DNA of 64,000 nucleotides from Methanosarcina sp. MTP4 (GTDB taxonomy: Archaea > Halobacteriota > Methanosarcinia > Methanosarcinales > Methanosarcinaceae). Location of the stretch: positions 2,356,001-2,420,000 of the forward strand of contig NZ_CP009505.1 in NCBI RefSeq assembly GCF_000970045.1, read 5' to 3'. The position numbers and the translations under genes are program-made. Below, one piece after another: positions 34,471-43,932 of this stretch (positions are counted from its first letter, which is position 1; each line of letters opens with the position of its first letter). The notes under the pieces are model-generated. The model made no database searches and was not told the DNA's origin. It saw nothing but the letters and a program-made list of their open reading frames with translations.

Positions 34471-35700
34471 TTAACGAGCGGGCTGGCTGCTAAACTTCTT
34501 TAAGAATTCATTTATATCCTCGCTCTGCCAGCCGTCTATTAACTCCCTTATCGCCGCCTCCCTCACAAACTCGTCTTTTTCCCTGAGAGCTACCTTCTTG
34601 ACCAGCGGAAGAGTCTCAGGATCTTCATTCCAGCCATTTGCCAGTTCCTGGACTGCTACGATCCTTACAAAATTGTCATTATCATTGAGTAGCCTGTCCC
34701 AGATCGTCTTCAGGGTTTCAGGCCTTTCAGGCCAGTTTCTTGCAAGCTCTTCGACAGCACATTTCCTGACAGAATAATGACTGTCTTTCACGGCTTTTTC
34801 CAGTATAAGGTCAAAAACTCCCGGTTCCCCGGACCATAAAGAAGCAAGCATGTGGAGAGCGATTCCCCGAACCATATTATCTTCATCACTCAGGCACCTT
34901 TCCCTGAGGAGTTCCAGCGTTTCGGGTTTGTCCGACCATCCTTCTGCAAGTTCTTTTATTGCAGCTCCCCTGACCGAATAATGCTCATCTGCTACTGCCC
35001 CCTCCCTTATAAGGCGAAGAGCATTTTCCTCATCATGCCAGCCTTCCGCAAGTTCCTGGACAGCCGCACTCCGGACCGAATAATGTTCATCCGAAAGCGC
35101 CTTTTCCCTGAGAAGTGGAAAAGTCTCAGGAGTTTCTTTCCAGTACTTCCCCAGGCTCTGGACTACGACGGTCCTGACAAAAGAATCCTTATCCTTCAGC
35201 GCCATTTCCTTCACAAAGTCAAAGGTACAGCAGCTACTCCCCCAGCGCCTGGAAAGCTCCTGAATGGCCGCACTCCGGACAAATTTGTCTTCCGCGTTTG
35301 CCGCCCAGTCCCGGAGAAGGTCAGGGGTTCCCGGCATGTCCCCCCAGTGAGCTGCAAGTTCCCTTACAGCGGCCCTCCGGACCTCATAGTTAACATCTTC
35401 GATAGCCCGCCCCCGGACCAGCGCCAGAATGCCCGGTTTTTCGTTCCAGAGCCTTGCCAGTTCCCGAAGGGAGATTTTTCTAACCGTATAGTTGCTGTCC
35501 TTAATCGCTCTCTCTCTGACTATCTCGAAGACTTCGGCGTCATTCCTGTATTTGTCCGCAAGCTTGAGGACCGCTTCACGCCTTACCGTGTAATCTTTAT
35601 CCTTTACTGCCTTTTCCTTTAGTGACTTTACGTTTTCTAAATGACAGTTTACACTTTCATCAGGATCTTCAGGGGGGAGAGATACAATGCTTCCCGGCAT
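34471..35700 (-). CDS. HEAT-repeat protein
   Basis: The 409-residue protein consists of about twelve helical repeats of 31-32 residues with the pattern VRxAAVxELAxxWxxxPETxxLLRERAxxDxxY (PBS-lyase HEAT type). Nothing else is visible: no signal, membrane segment or enzyme motif. The repeats are very regular, which suggests recent internal duplication. GGTGG precedes ATG 35700. HEAT arrays of this kind are protein-interaction scaffolds; in some bacteria they attach phycobilins, which does not apply here. The partner is unknown. Confidence 0.88.
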   Translation of the reverse strand: MPGSIVSLPPEDPDESVNCHLENVKSLKEKAVKDKDYTVRREAVLKLADKYRNDAEVFEIVRERAIKDSNYTVRKISLRELARLWNEKPGILALVRGRAIEDVNYEVRRAAVRELAAHWGDMPGTPDLLRDWAANAEDKFVRSAAIQELSRRWGSSCCTFDFVKEMALKDKDSFVRTVVVQSLGKYWKETPETFPLLREKALSDEHYSVRSAAVQELAEGWHDEENALRLIREGAVADEHYSVRGAAIKELAEGWSDKPETLELLRERCLSDEDNMVRGIALHMLASLWSGEPGVFDLILEKAVKDSHYSVRKCAVEELARNWPERPETLKTIWDRLLNDNDNFVRIVAVQELANGWNEDPETLPLVKKVALREKDEFVREAAIRELIDGWQSEDINEFLKKFSSQPAR

Positions 35701-36196
35701 TTCTTTCCACCTGTATATTATATTGACAGTATATATTTAAACAATAATTAAAAAACAATCAGTAAATAAGCCTTTCTATGTGAAATCAGTAACTTCATAA
35801 AAAACCGACTTCAAGTTTGAAAGGAAGTTTTTATGCCAGCCGGCCTCTGGAAAGATCTGGAAAAAATAACTATCAGTCAACAAAATGTAAGAAAAACACC
35901 TTCTCCGAAGATAACCCCCGTTCAAAATACTTAAATTCCGGGGAACATTTTTTTCTATTTTGCTTTTCCTTTTTAGAACATTCCATTTTTCCCTTCTTTT
36001 ACCCTGTTAACGGGGATACAAATTCATAAAGCCCAAAAAGAACTATCTTAAGAGGTCAATTTGATATATTAACAGATAGATCTCATTTAATAGACCGGCC
36101 TGCAGTAAGCGAAAAGTGTAGAAGGGAAAAAGGCATCTGGAAAGGATGTAAAAATAAGAATTAAAAAAGTAATGCAAAAGGGGGGATTGGTCCGGT
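35701..36196. promoter_or_regulatory. AT-rich region between the divergent HEAT and glucan phosphorylase genes
   Basis: About 500 bp. No credible coding frame: a 70-codon plus-strand frame at 35817 has no ribosome site and atypical composition. Both genes should be driven from here; TATATTAACAGATAG near 36065 is a candidate promoter of the phosphorylase gene. Confidence 0.4.
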
Positions 36197-37873
36197 ATGG
36201 ACGACATAGAGGGAGTACTGAAGGGACAGAATATTGCTTATTTTTCTATGGAAATCGGACTTTCGAATGAGATTCCGACCTATGCCGGAGGCCTGGGTAT
36301 CCTTGCCGGGGATACCATCCGTTCAGCCGCGGACCTGAAAGTTCCCCTTGTAGCCGTAACCCTGGTTTGCAACAAAGGCTACTTCAAACAGGTGCTTGAA
36401 GACTCGGGCAGTCAGCACGAACAAAAAGAGGAATGGGTCCCGGCCCATTTTATGACCCTGCTTCCCCCGGAAGTAAGCGTGAACATCCGGGGAAAAGATG
36501 TAAAGGTCAGGGCCTGGCTCTACAACTGCAAAAGCCTGACAGGCGGCTGTGTCCCTATCCTTTTCCTGGACACGAACGTTGAAGGGAACTCCGAAGAAGA
36601 TAGAGGCATAACCGATTACCTTTACGGAGGCGACCAGCGCTACCGGCTCAAACAGGAAATAGTGCTCGGGATAGGAGGGGTCAGGATGCTCGAAGCCCTC
36701 AACTTCAAAATCCGGAAGTACCACATGAACGAAGGCCATTCAAGCCTTCTTGCCCTGGAACTCCTCAAGAGAAACGGGCTGAAAGTTACGGATGTAAAGG
36801 AAAGCTGCATCTTTACCACCCACACCCCTGTAGAAGCCGGACACGATAAGTTTGACTATGGACTTGTAGAAGAGCTGATAACAGATAGGAAAGACCTCGA
36901 AGTCCTCAGGAAATTCGGAGGGGAGGACAGGCTGAACATGAGCCTCCTTGCCCTGAACCTCTCCAACTACATTAACGGCGTCACGAAACGACACAGCCTT
37001 ATTTCACAGGAACTCTTCCCCGGGTACAAGATCCAGTCAATCACAAACGGAGTCCATTCCTACACCTGGACTTCCCCCTATTTCAGGGAACTCTACGACC
37101 GCTACCTCCCGGGCTGGGCAAACGAGCCCGAACTCCTGGTCAGGGTAGGGGGAATCCCGGACGACGAGATCTGGGCTGCACACAGAAGCGCCAAGAGAGC
37201 CCTGATCGATGAGGTAAACAGGGAAACCGGCGTTGGGATGGACTACGAGACCCTGACCATAGGCTTTGCCCGGCGCATGACCGAATACAAACGTCCGACC
37301 CTCATTTTCTCCGACCTTGAGCGGCTCAGGAAAGTGAACAATATGGGTAGGATGCAGCTGGTTTTTGCAGGCCAGGCCCACCCCAGAGACGAAGCCGGAA
37401 AAGGACTGATCCGGGAAATCTTCAGGTACATCGAGGAACTGAAAGGTGAAATGAAGATTGTCTTCCTGGAAAACTACGACATGGAAATGGCAGCAAAATT
37501 GGTCTCGGGCGTCGACCTCTGGCTGAACACCCCACAGCGCCCTTACGAAGCCTCGGGCACCAGCGGCATGAAAGCCGCCCACAACGGAGTCGTAAACTTC
37601 AGCGTGCTTGACGGCTGGTGGATCGAAGGCTGGATCGAAGGCGTAACCGGCTGGGCCATAGGCCCGGAACCCGATGAAGAATTCTCCGATGAAGAGTGCA
37701 TGGCCTGTGAAATCAACGACCTCTACAACAAGCTCTACTACATCATCGTCCCCATGTACTACGACAGGAAAGACGAGTGGTTCAAGCTCATCAACAATTC
37801 CATAGGCATGATAGCCTACTACTTCAACAGTCACAGGATGATGAGGCGTTATGTGACAAACGCCTACCTATGA
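36197..37873 (+). CDS. glgP: Alpha-glucan (glycogen/starch) phosphorylase
   Basis: The 558-residue enzyme of the archaeal/thermophilic glucan phosphorylase group releases glucose 1-phosphate from stored alpha-1,4-glucan using pyridoxal phosphate. Marks are the start AYFSMEIGLSNEIPTYAGGLGILAGD (split at FSMEIG and GGLGILAGD), KYHMNEGHSSLLALELL, THTPVEAGHDKF, RMTEYKR, and the PLP-lysine block EASGTSGMKAAHNG (Lys near 458), followed by LDGWW. The length is typical of the short group without the DUF3417 N-terminal domain. GGGGGGAT lies upstream of ATG 36197. It is alone on its strand, without other glycogen genes in the window. It indicates glycogen as a carbon and energy reserve. Confidence 0.93.
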   Translation: MDDIEGVLKGQNIAYFSMEIGLSNEIPTYAGGLGILAGDTIRSAADLKVPLVAVTLVCNKGYFKQVLEDSGSQHEQKEEWVPAHFMTLLPPEVSVNIRGKDVKVRAWLYNCKSLTGGCVPILFLDTNVEGNSEEDRGITDYLYGGDQRYRLKQEIVLGIGGVRMLEALNFKIRKYHMNEGHSSLLALELLKRNGLKVTDVKESCIFTTHTPVEAGHDKFDYGLVEELITDRKDLEVLRKFGGEDRLNMSLLALNLSNYINGVTKRHSLISQELFPGYKIQSITNGVHSYTWTSPYFRELYDRYLPGWANEPELLVRVGGIPDDEIWAAHRSAKRALIDEVNRETGVGMDYETLTIGFARRMTEYKRPTLIFSDLERLRKVNNMGRMQLVFAGQAHPRDEAGKGLIREIFRYIEELKGEMKIVFLENYDMEMAAKLVSGVDLWLNTPQRPYEASGTSGMKAAHNGVVNFSVLDGWWIEGWIEGVTGWAIGPEPDEEFSDEECMACEINDLYNKLYYIIVPMYYDRKDEWFKLINNSIGMIAYYFNSHRMMRRYVTNAYL

Positions 37874-37900
37874 AACCGGGAAAAACTCCCACTTCACATT

Positions 37901-39091
37901 TTATCTATCCTGCTTTATTTTTCGAATTTTATCGCGGGCTTTTCCCGCCTTTTCCGGTTCCCTGGCGCTTTCCCACAAATCCGCTGAGATTTTGAACGCA
38001 TTTTCCGCCCCCCGGCCATTCCCAAGGTCCAGAAAAACACAGCCTTTCTCATACCAGGCTGCGGCGTAACCGGGTTTCAACCGGGTTGCCTTTTCAAAAG
38101 CATGAAGGGCTTCTTTCCCGCTCCCCATTTCAAACAGGACTTTACCTCTCAGGTACCAGGCTTCAGCGTTGTCAGGTGTTCTTTTGAGAGCATTTTCAAA
38201 AGCTTCCCTGGCTTTTTCCTGCTCCCCGAGCTTCAAATTGAGCTTTCCCTTTTCAAACAGGGCTGTGGTGCTTTCGGGATTTGCTTCCAGGGCCTGTTCG
38301 TATGTTTCAAGGGCTTTTCTGGAGCGTCGGATCTGCACCAGCATGGCATCTTTCCCATTCCAGGCATTTTTCTGGACCGGGTTCAGGTTAAGGGATTTTT
38401 CGAACGCTTCGAGTGCCGCCTGAAAACGTTCAAGTTTTACGAGTACGGCTCCCTTATTTGCCCAGGTTGCGGCGTGGTCAGGGTTGAGTTTCAGGGCTGT
38501 CTCGAAAGTCGTCAGGGCTTCTTCATAGCGTTTGAGCTTCAGCAGGGCAACCCCTTTATAAAACAAGGTCCCGAAATGCCCCGGTTTTCCGGCAAGCACC
38601 CTGTCGAACGCTCCCAGCGCCATTTTTAGCCGGCCCTGCTTGTAAAGTGTCACCCCCTCTTCATACAGGGCTTCGGGACTTTTACAGCCCTCTGCTCCGG
38701 CCTCCCCGGCCTTCCCGGTATCCCTTTGACCGCCGCCTTCCGCGAGGTATTTGAATCCCGTATCTTCCCCATCCTTGCCGAAGGCTGGCCGGACATCGGT
38801 GTAGACAAACTCCGGTTTCGGCACGAAAGCCTTGCAGATGCCGCCAGGTTCCGGACTCCTGCTTGTAACGACACAGTACCCGTCCACGTATTTCGAACAG
38901 GTCCCGCAGCAGTAAACGCGCCTTTCCAGCCGGTAGCGGATCTGGTCAAGTTCGGTGGTCACGAGGCCCTGGTTCAACCGGGTCTTGAAGGTCTCGTAGG
39001 GGATGTCCTTGATTTTGATGTAAACAGTTGCAGGTGCCGGAGGATCCCATTTAGGGGGATTTTCGGTTCCACTTTTGTTTTTGTGTTTCAT
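37901..39091 (-). CDS. TPR protein with N-terminal Cys motif
   Basis: The 396-residue cytosolic protein has an N-terminal part (1-100) with a cysteine cluster (CCGTCSKYVDGYC ... GGICKAF). It may bind zinc or an iron-sulfur cluster. Seven or so tetratricopeptide repeats follow (about 145-385; for example GTLFYKGVALLKLKRYEEAL and AWANKGAVLVKLERFQAAL), and the end is basic. The combination of a Cys module with TPRs is unusual; TPRs alone would give a scaffold. The ribosome site is weak. It converges with the glucan phosphorylase gene, only 28 bp between the stops. Confidence 0.82.
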   Translation of the reverse strand: MKHKNKSGTENPPKWDPPAPATVYIKIKDIPYETFKTRLNQGLVTTELDQIRYRLERRVYCCGTCSKYVDGYCVVTSRSPEPGGICKAFVPKPEFVYTDVRPAFGKDGEDTGFKYLAEGGGQRDTGKAGEAGAEGCKSPEALYEEGVTLYKQGRLKMALGAFDRVLAGKPGHFGTLFYKGVALLKLKRYEEALTTFETALKLNPDHAATWANKGAVLVKLERFQAALEAFEKSLNLNPVQKNAWNGKDAMLVQIRRSRKALETYEQALEANPESTTALFEKGKLNLKLGEQEKAREAFENALKRTPDNAEAWYLRGKVLFEMGSGKEALHAFEKATRLKPGYAAAWYEKGCVFLDLGNGRGAENAFKISADLWESAREPEKAGKARDKIRKIKQDR

Positions 39092-39408
39092 GGTTTGATG
39101 GGAGGTTTTTAGGCAATTTATCTAATAAAGATAATCCCAGGTCAGGGAGGAACTCAAATTTGAAAGTAGTAAAATTTAAAATAATATATTTATGGTTCTA
39201 TATGTTTATTTGAGAATCCTTTACCATGAAAGTTAATAAGAAACATAGTTTCGGGACAATTTTCCGGTTTGGATAGGATGAAAAAGTAATTCTTGAACAT
39301 CCGAACCGGTCTTGATGAGGAAACTGGAATTGAGTCGGAAACCACTTCGAAAGATTATTTAAACTATAAAAAACTTATAAAGTGTGAAGCAGGAGGAAGT
39401 TTGACAGT
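39092..39408. other. Intergenic region before the three-PAS kinase
   Basis: About 320 bp between divergent genes, AT-rich, with TATTTAAACTATAAAAAAC near 39355 as a likely promoter element of the kinase gene. No gene seen. Confidence 0.4.
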
Positions 39409-41331
39409 ATGGATGAAGTAGAAATGGAACTCTTTTTAAAATCCCAGTATCCCGAACTTCCTGAGGGAGAAAAACTGCCATTCTCCGACAATAGTCTTGC
39501 ACAAAGCCTGAAAAGGGAAGAAAATTACCGGTTTTTTGCTGAAAAGACCGGTAGAATGTTCTTTGATGCCGATATTGAAAAAATGGAGATTGAGTGGGCA
39601 GGAGCAATAAAGGACCTTACAGGGTGCGACGCGGAAGAATTCAAGCAAATCGACCTGGACGCCTTCAAAGAGCTTTTGCATCCCGAAGATAGAGAACGGG
39701 TCAGTCGGATTATAGATTCTTCCCTTGAAACAGGGGAGGTAATCGATGAAGAATACAGGTTGCGCAGGAAAAACGGGAGCTATGTTAATCTGGAAACAAA
39801 TGTAATTTTTCAAAAAGACGAAGGGGGACGCCCTTACAGGGCGCTTGGAGTATTAAAGGATATAACGGAAAAAGTACTTTCCAGGCAAAAACTGGAGAGA
39901 ATCGAAGAAAAGTTCCTCTACGTCGCCAAACAGACAGGGCAATTGATCTTTGACATTGATACGAAGACAGATAAAATTGAATGGGCAGGAGCAATCGAGG
40001 AAATTACCGGCTTCGCCCCCGGAGAATTAAGCAAAGTCGACCTGCCTGCCCTCAGAAACCTTATCCATCCCGAAGAAATAGATAAAGTATGGAGCGCCCT
40101 GGAACATTCCCTGAAGACCGGGGAGAAATTCTACCAGGAATTCTGGGCCAGGAAAAAAAATGGCAGCTATATGTACGTGGAAAACAGTTCGATATTCCTG
40201 AAAGATGAAAAAGGAAAAGTATACCGGGCTCTCGGCGTGATGAAAGACATTACGGAAAAGAAGCAAAGCCGGGAAAAACTGGAAAAAAGTGAAGAACGCC
40301 TCCGCACGTATATGCAAAACTTTAAGGGGATCGGTTTCCAGCTTGACCGGAACTTTATTCCTGTGATGATGCAAGGAGCTGTGAAGGAAATTCTCAGCTA
40401 CTCCCCGGAAGAAATTCTTTGCGGAAAAATCAAGTGTCTTGACCTCGTTGATCCTGAAGACAGGAGTCAATTCCTTGCGAACCAGAAAGAACTGATAGAG
40501 TACCCCAAAAAAGTAATAGAGCATGAATACAGGGTCCTGCGCAGGGACGGAATGAAGAAGTGGGTCCATGAAGTAATCCAGAATATTCGTGATTCTGAGG
40601 GAGAAACCTGGCTATTCCAGGGGTTTATTCATGACATCACCGATAAAAAGCTCGCAGAGGAAACCGTAAAGCGAGCCGAAGAAACCCGTAAAAAAGAAAT
40701 CCACCACCGCATCAAAAACAACCTGCAGGTTATCTCCTCCCTTCTGGACCTTGAAGCCGAAAAATTCACCAGCCGGGAAGTTGTCGAAGCCTTCCGCGAA
40801 AGCCAGAACCGGATAATTTCCATGTCCATGATTCACGAGGAACTGTACAGGTCCGGAGACGTGGAAACCTTTGATTTCACGGCATACATTCAGAAACTTA
40901 CGGTAGAACTCTTCCGCTCCTATAAACTGGAAAGCGCTGAAATCAGCCTTCAAATGGATTTAGAGGAAGGTGTTTACCTGTATATGGACACCGCAATCCC
41001 GCTGGGAATCATCATTAACGAAATTATATCCAATTCCCTTAAACACGCATTTCCCGATGGAAGAAAAGGGGAAATCCGGATCAAACTCTACAAAACGGAA
41101 AATCCTGCAGAAAATCTTGAAGAAAATCCCGAAAGCTGCAAAAATTCCCGGTTCACGCTTCTCATCTCGGATAACGGTTCAGGCCTTCCGGAAAACATCG
41201 ATTTCGATAACCTGGATACCCTCGGCTTACAGCTTGTAAACACCCTGGTGAACCAGATAGAAGGGGAAATCGAGATTGGGAGAAACGGGGGAACAGAATT
41301 CAGGATCAGGTTCGGAAAAATGGATGGTTAA
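39409..41331 (+). CDS. Soluble sensor histidine kinase with three PAS domains (HisKA_2 type)
   Basis: The 640-residue protein has no membrane segment. PAS1 (about 40-150) and PAS2 (about 165-285) are very alike (EWAGAIKDLTG / EWAGAIEEITG; LHPEDRERV / IHPEEIDKV). PAS3 (about 295-415) is divergent. The dimerisation domain is of the HisKA_2/HWE-like kind with its His in KEIHHRIKNNLQVISSLLDLEA (about residue 430). HATPase_c follows (IINEIISNSLKHAFPDG; ISDNGSGLPE; TLGLQLVNTLVNQIEG). The nearly identical first two PAS domains point to internal duplication. GGAGG lies 12 bases before ATG 39409. No cognate receiver protein is next to it, as is common for methanogen kinases. Confidence 0.92.
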   Translation: MDEVEMELFLKSQYPELPEGEKLPFSDNSLAQSLKREENYRFFAEKTGRMFFDADIEKMEIEWAGAIKDLTGCDAEEFKQIDLDAFKELLHPEDRERVSRIIDSSLETGEVIDEEYRLRRKNGSYVNLETNVIFQKDEGGRPYRALGVLKDITEKVLSRQKLERIEEKFLYVAKQTGQLIFDIDTKTDKIEWAGAIEEITGFAPGELSKVDLPALRNLIHPEEIDKVWSALEHSLKTGEKFYQEFWARKKNGSYMYVENSSIFLKDEKGKVYRALGVMKDITEKKQSREKLEKSEERLRTYMQNFKGIGFQLDRNFIPVMMQGAVKEILSYSPEEILCGKIKCLDLVDPEDRSQFLANQKELIEYPKKVIEHEYRVLRRDGMKKWVHEVIQNIRDSEGETWLFQGFIHDITDKKLAEETVKRAEETRKKEIHHRIKNNLQVISSLLDLEAEKFTSREVVEAFRESQNRIISMSMIHEELYRSGDVETFDFTAYIQKLTVELFRSYKLESAEISLQMDLEEGVYLYMDTAIPLGIIINEIISNSLKHAFPDGRKGEIRIKLYKTENPAENLEENPESCKNSRFTLLISDNGSGLPENIDFDNLDTLGLQLVNTLVNQIEGEIEIGRNGGTEFRIRFGKMDG

Positions 41332-41680
41332 ACAGCATTCCGGCCTAATACCAGGTCGATGTCGGGTTAATGTCGGGTTAATGTCGGGTTAATGTCGGGT
41401 TAATGTCGGGTTGATTCCGGCTCCGTTAATGTTACTTATTTTACTGATTTGAAGCTTTACTGGTTTAAAGCAAAGTTTTTGATAAGCCGCCAGGAAGTCA
41501 CTCCTGATTTTACCACTAATCAATTAGTGTATGGTAAAGTAAGTTACTCGCAAGTACACTAAATAGCCTGTAACGTACGTCAGATACCTGAGAACATACA
41601 TCAGATACCCGATAACATACGTCAAATGTCCGGAAATATACACATCAAATGCTCGATAACCGGGGCATTAACCTACCCTT
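41332..41680. other. Repeat-rich intergenic region
   Basis: Besides the 11-bp array (listed separately) there are about four loose copies of an ACATACGTCAGATACCTGAGA-like unit (about 41573-41660), 20-24 bp long and diverged. Also AATCAATTAGTGTATGGTAAAG near 41518. No gene seen. Confidence 0.6.
41359..41413. repeat. 11-bp tandem array, 5 copies
   Basis: ATGTCGGGTTA five times, the last ending in G. The period is the same as in the 16-copy array at 8855, with a related but different unit. Confidence 0.95.
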
Positions 41681-43165
41681 TTACGCATCATTAGAGGACA
41701 TTGAACTGTTTTCCGCAGAAACAACGTAGTTGAAATTCAACCACTCGCTTTTGTCACTTTCCTGGTCCGCCGCGTCAACAGCCCAGACGCGCCACCGCCC
41801 CTTTTCTGCATCGGGGAATTCAAAGGTGTAGATAGTTTCGTTTATGTCGGAGACTATCCAGGGCTCTTTAAAGTCCGAAAGCCACGTACCGGTTTCGTTT
41901 GAGTAGTAATCGATCTCTACCGCATAACTCGCTGCATCCGGAACAGCCTCCCACTCAAGTGTTGTCAGTCGCGGGGAATGATTGAATACCGTTCCGTCAG
42001 CAGGGTAAAGTTGTTTTGGAATTGAGATCGACTGAGTTGACTCAGAGGAAGTTGAGTTAGATGACGAGGAATCCAAGGAAGTGGAATCCGAGGAATTAGA
42101 GTCCGAAGATGTAGAATCTAAAGATGTAGAATCTAAAGATGTGGAATCCGAGGAATTAGAGTCCGAAGATGTGGAATCCGAAGATGTGGAATCTGAAGAT
42201 GTGGAATCCGATGAAGTGGAATCCGAGGATGAAAGTCCTGAGGATGTGGAATCCGATGAAGAGTCAGAGGAAGTTGAGCCCGACGATGAGGAGCCTTCCA
42301 CAATTGAGCCAGACGGTGAAGAACCTTCCACAAACACGACTTTGGTAGCTTCGACACTTCCTGCTTCGTTTGTGGCTATCAGGGTGTAATCGGTGGTTTC
42401 ATTGGGGAACACATGCTGGCTACCATTTAAACCTACAGTTCCGATGTCGGGTTCTATGAAAACTTTTTCAGCACTGGAAACCTGCCAGACTAAATTGGAA
42501 CTATTTCCTGTCCCGATAACGTCCGAATCGGCATTGAAAGAATCGATGGAAGGCAACTTATTTTCAACTGAAATAAGACAGGAAGCTATCTCTTCCTGGT
42601 CCCCACTCGAAGCTTTAAGCTGGTAAGTGGTGGTTTCAGCAGGGGACACGGAAACTGTCCCGACGGGATCTACGCTTCCGATATCTGGTTCTATAGTAAC
42701 GTTCTTAGCTCCGGAGACATCCCATTTTAAAACGGGACTATTTCCTTCCCCGACAAGGTCCGTTTCCGCATCAAAGGAATTGATAACCAGAGCTTCCTCT
42801 TCAACCGTAACCGTGCAAAAGTCTACTTTTTCATCGTCATCATTCGAAGCTGTAAGCTTATAGGTGGTGGTTTCGGTAGGAGAAACCTCAAATGTCCCCT
42901 CCGGGTTTTCAATTCCAATACCAGGCTCTATACTTATATCCGTAGTCCCGGAAACCCCCCAGCTTAAAGTGGAATTTCCTCCAACTTCAATAAGTTCCGG
43001 ACTTGAATCAAAAGAATCGATTTCAATAGGTGCGGGGGAAAGCAAGGTATTAAAAGCAATAATTATACCCAGAATAGAACCAGTCAATTTTATAATCTCA
43101 GGCAATGAATTCCAGGAATTCTTCAGTTTATCCCATAATTCTCTTTCACGGTCTATTCCACTCAT
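41681..43165 (-). CDS. Membrane-anchored surface protein with Ig-like repeats and Ser/Thr/Asp stalk
   Basis: The 494-residue protein has a short cytoplasmic start, one membrane helix (about 22-42, IIKLTGSILGIIIAFNTLL) and three tandem Ig-like modules of about 80 residues (SFDSSPELIEVGGNSTLSW; SFDAETDLVGEGNSPVLKW; SFNADSDVIGTGNSSNLVW). A long Ser-Ser-Asp-Ser-Thr repeat stalk (about 275-375) follows. The C-terminal domain resembles fibronectin type III (PKQLYPADGTVFNHSPRLTT ... RWRVWAVDAADQESDKSEW). The stalk is likely glycosylated. The start overlaps the end of a 79-codon frame (43162-43401) by ATGA, which suggests translational coupling. Function unknown; adhesion or wall structure is plausible. 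Confidence 0.8.
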   Translation of the reverse strand: MSGIDRERELWDKLKNSWNSLPEIIKLTGSILGIIIAFNTLLSPAPIEIDSFDSSPELIEVGGNSTLSWGVSGTTDISIEPGIGIENPEGTFEVSPTETTTYKLTASNDDDEKVDFCTVTVEEEALVINSFDAETDLVGEGNSPVLKWDVSGAKNVTIEPDIGSVDPVGTVSVSPAETTTYQLKASSGDQEEIASCLISVENKLPSIDSFNADSDVIGTGNSSNLVWQVSSAEKVFIEPDIGTVGLNGSQHVFPNETTDYTLIATNEAGSVEATKVVFVEGSSPSGSIVEGSSSSGSTSSDSSSDSTSSGLSSSDSTSSDSTSSDSTSSDSTSSDSNSSDSTSLDSTSLDSTSSDSNSSDSTSLDSSSSNSTSSESTQSISIPKQLYPADGTVFNHSPRLTTLEWEAVPDAASYAVEIDYYSNETGTWLSDFKEPWIVSDINETIYTFEFPDAEKGRWRVWAVDAADQESDKSEWLNFNYVVSAENSSMSSNDA

Positions 43166-43401
43166 AAACAGACTTCCATGTAGTCCACAAAGATCAACAG
43201 GTAATAATTCTTTACCGTAACTCGGAAAAAATCAGTCCCATCTTCAGGAAAAAGTTCATTTTTAGTTATTTTATTACCTTCATTTACTATGCCTGGACCC
43301 CACAGTAATGTTCGAATTTCGCAATAATGTTTGAAGTCTACGGTATATGCAGGCCACGGACTTAGTATGAATTTTTGTATTTGGCATGAAATATATTCCA
43401 T
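43162..43401 (-). CDS. Possible small protein coupled to the Ig-like surface gene
   Basis: A 79-codon frame whose TGA (43162-43164) overlaps the ATG of the next gene (43163-43165) as ATGA. The sequence (for example TLLWGPGIVNEGNKITKNEL) has ordinary composition, with several aromatic residues and no signal. The TTATGA overlap supports a real gene. Weak ribosome site and lack of recognisable family speak against it. Confidence 0.4.
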   Translation of the reverse strand: MEYISCQIQKFILSPWPAYTVDFKHYCEIRTLLWGPGIVNEGNKITKNELFPEDGTDFFRVTVKNYYLLIFVDYMEVCL

Positions 43402-43535
43402 AGTTCGATATTATAATATATATAAATTGTGGCACATAATTTCAAAATTTACAAAAACAGTTCCAGAAAGACCGAAAACATTAGCACTTCATTTTGAAAA
43501 AATCAGCAGTCGATAAGCATTTCCCATAGCCCATA

Positions 43536-43682
43536 AAAACCCGAAGCTCTGAACCTCAAGCAGGTCCGGGGAGGGGAGCCGTGGGGATCAACCTGCCGAA
43601 AGTCATGGAAAAAGCAGGTATCGAGCTTGAGTTCTGCAACCCTGAAAAAACTGTGTGCGTAGGGATTCTGCTGGTGGAATGA
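43536..43682 (+). pseudogene. Unidentified gene remnant
   Basis: An open stretch without a start codon ends at TGA 43680-43682. Its last 35 codons read as ordinary soluble protein (GINLPKVMEKAGIELEFCN ... VCVGILLVE). Base composition is gene-like, but there is no start, and upstream is a TAA at 43533. Most likely the 3' end of a deleted gene. Confidence 0.3.
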
Positions 43683-43731
43683 AAAAACTAAAAAGGAAAG
43701 ATTGGTGGAAAAAGCGGGAATCAAAAAACAG

Positions 43732-43843
43732 CCGGAAAACTAAAACCGGAAAACTAAAACCGGAAAACTAAAACCGGAAAACTAAAACCGGAAAACTAAA
43801 ACCGGAAAACTAAAACCGGAAAACTAAAACCGGAAAATTGAAA
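43732..43843. repeat. 14-bp tandem array, 8 copies
   Basis: CCGGAAAACTAAAA seven times perfectly, then one diverged copy. It lies about 90 bp upstream of the fourth DUF1638 gene; further degenerate GGAAAGCGGAAA units follow to about 43915. Confidence 0.95.
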
Positions 43844-43932
43844 GCGGAAAGCGGAAATCAAATAATAGCCTAAAAACTAAAAATGGAAAGCGGAAAGCAG
43901 AAAGTGAAAAACAGCCGCAAAGAGGTTCTTAC

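Noticed and set aside
43503-43724. 73-codon minus-strand frame
   Set aside because: Overlaps the better plus-strand remnant, no start signal, composition unlike genes here.
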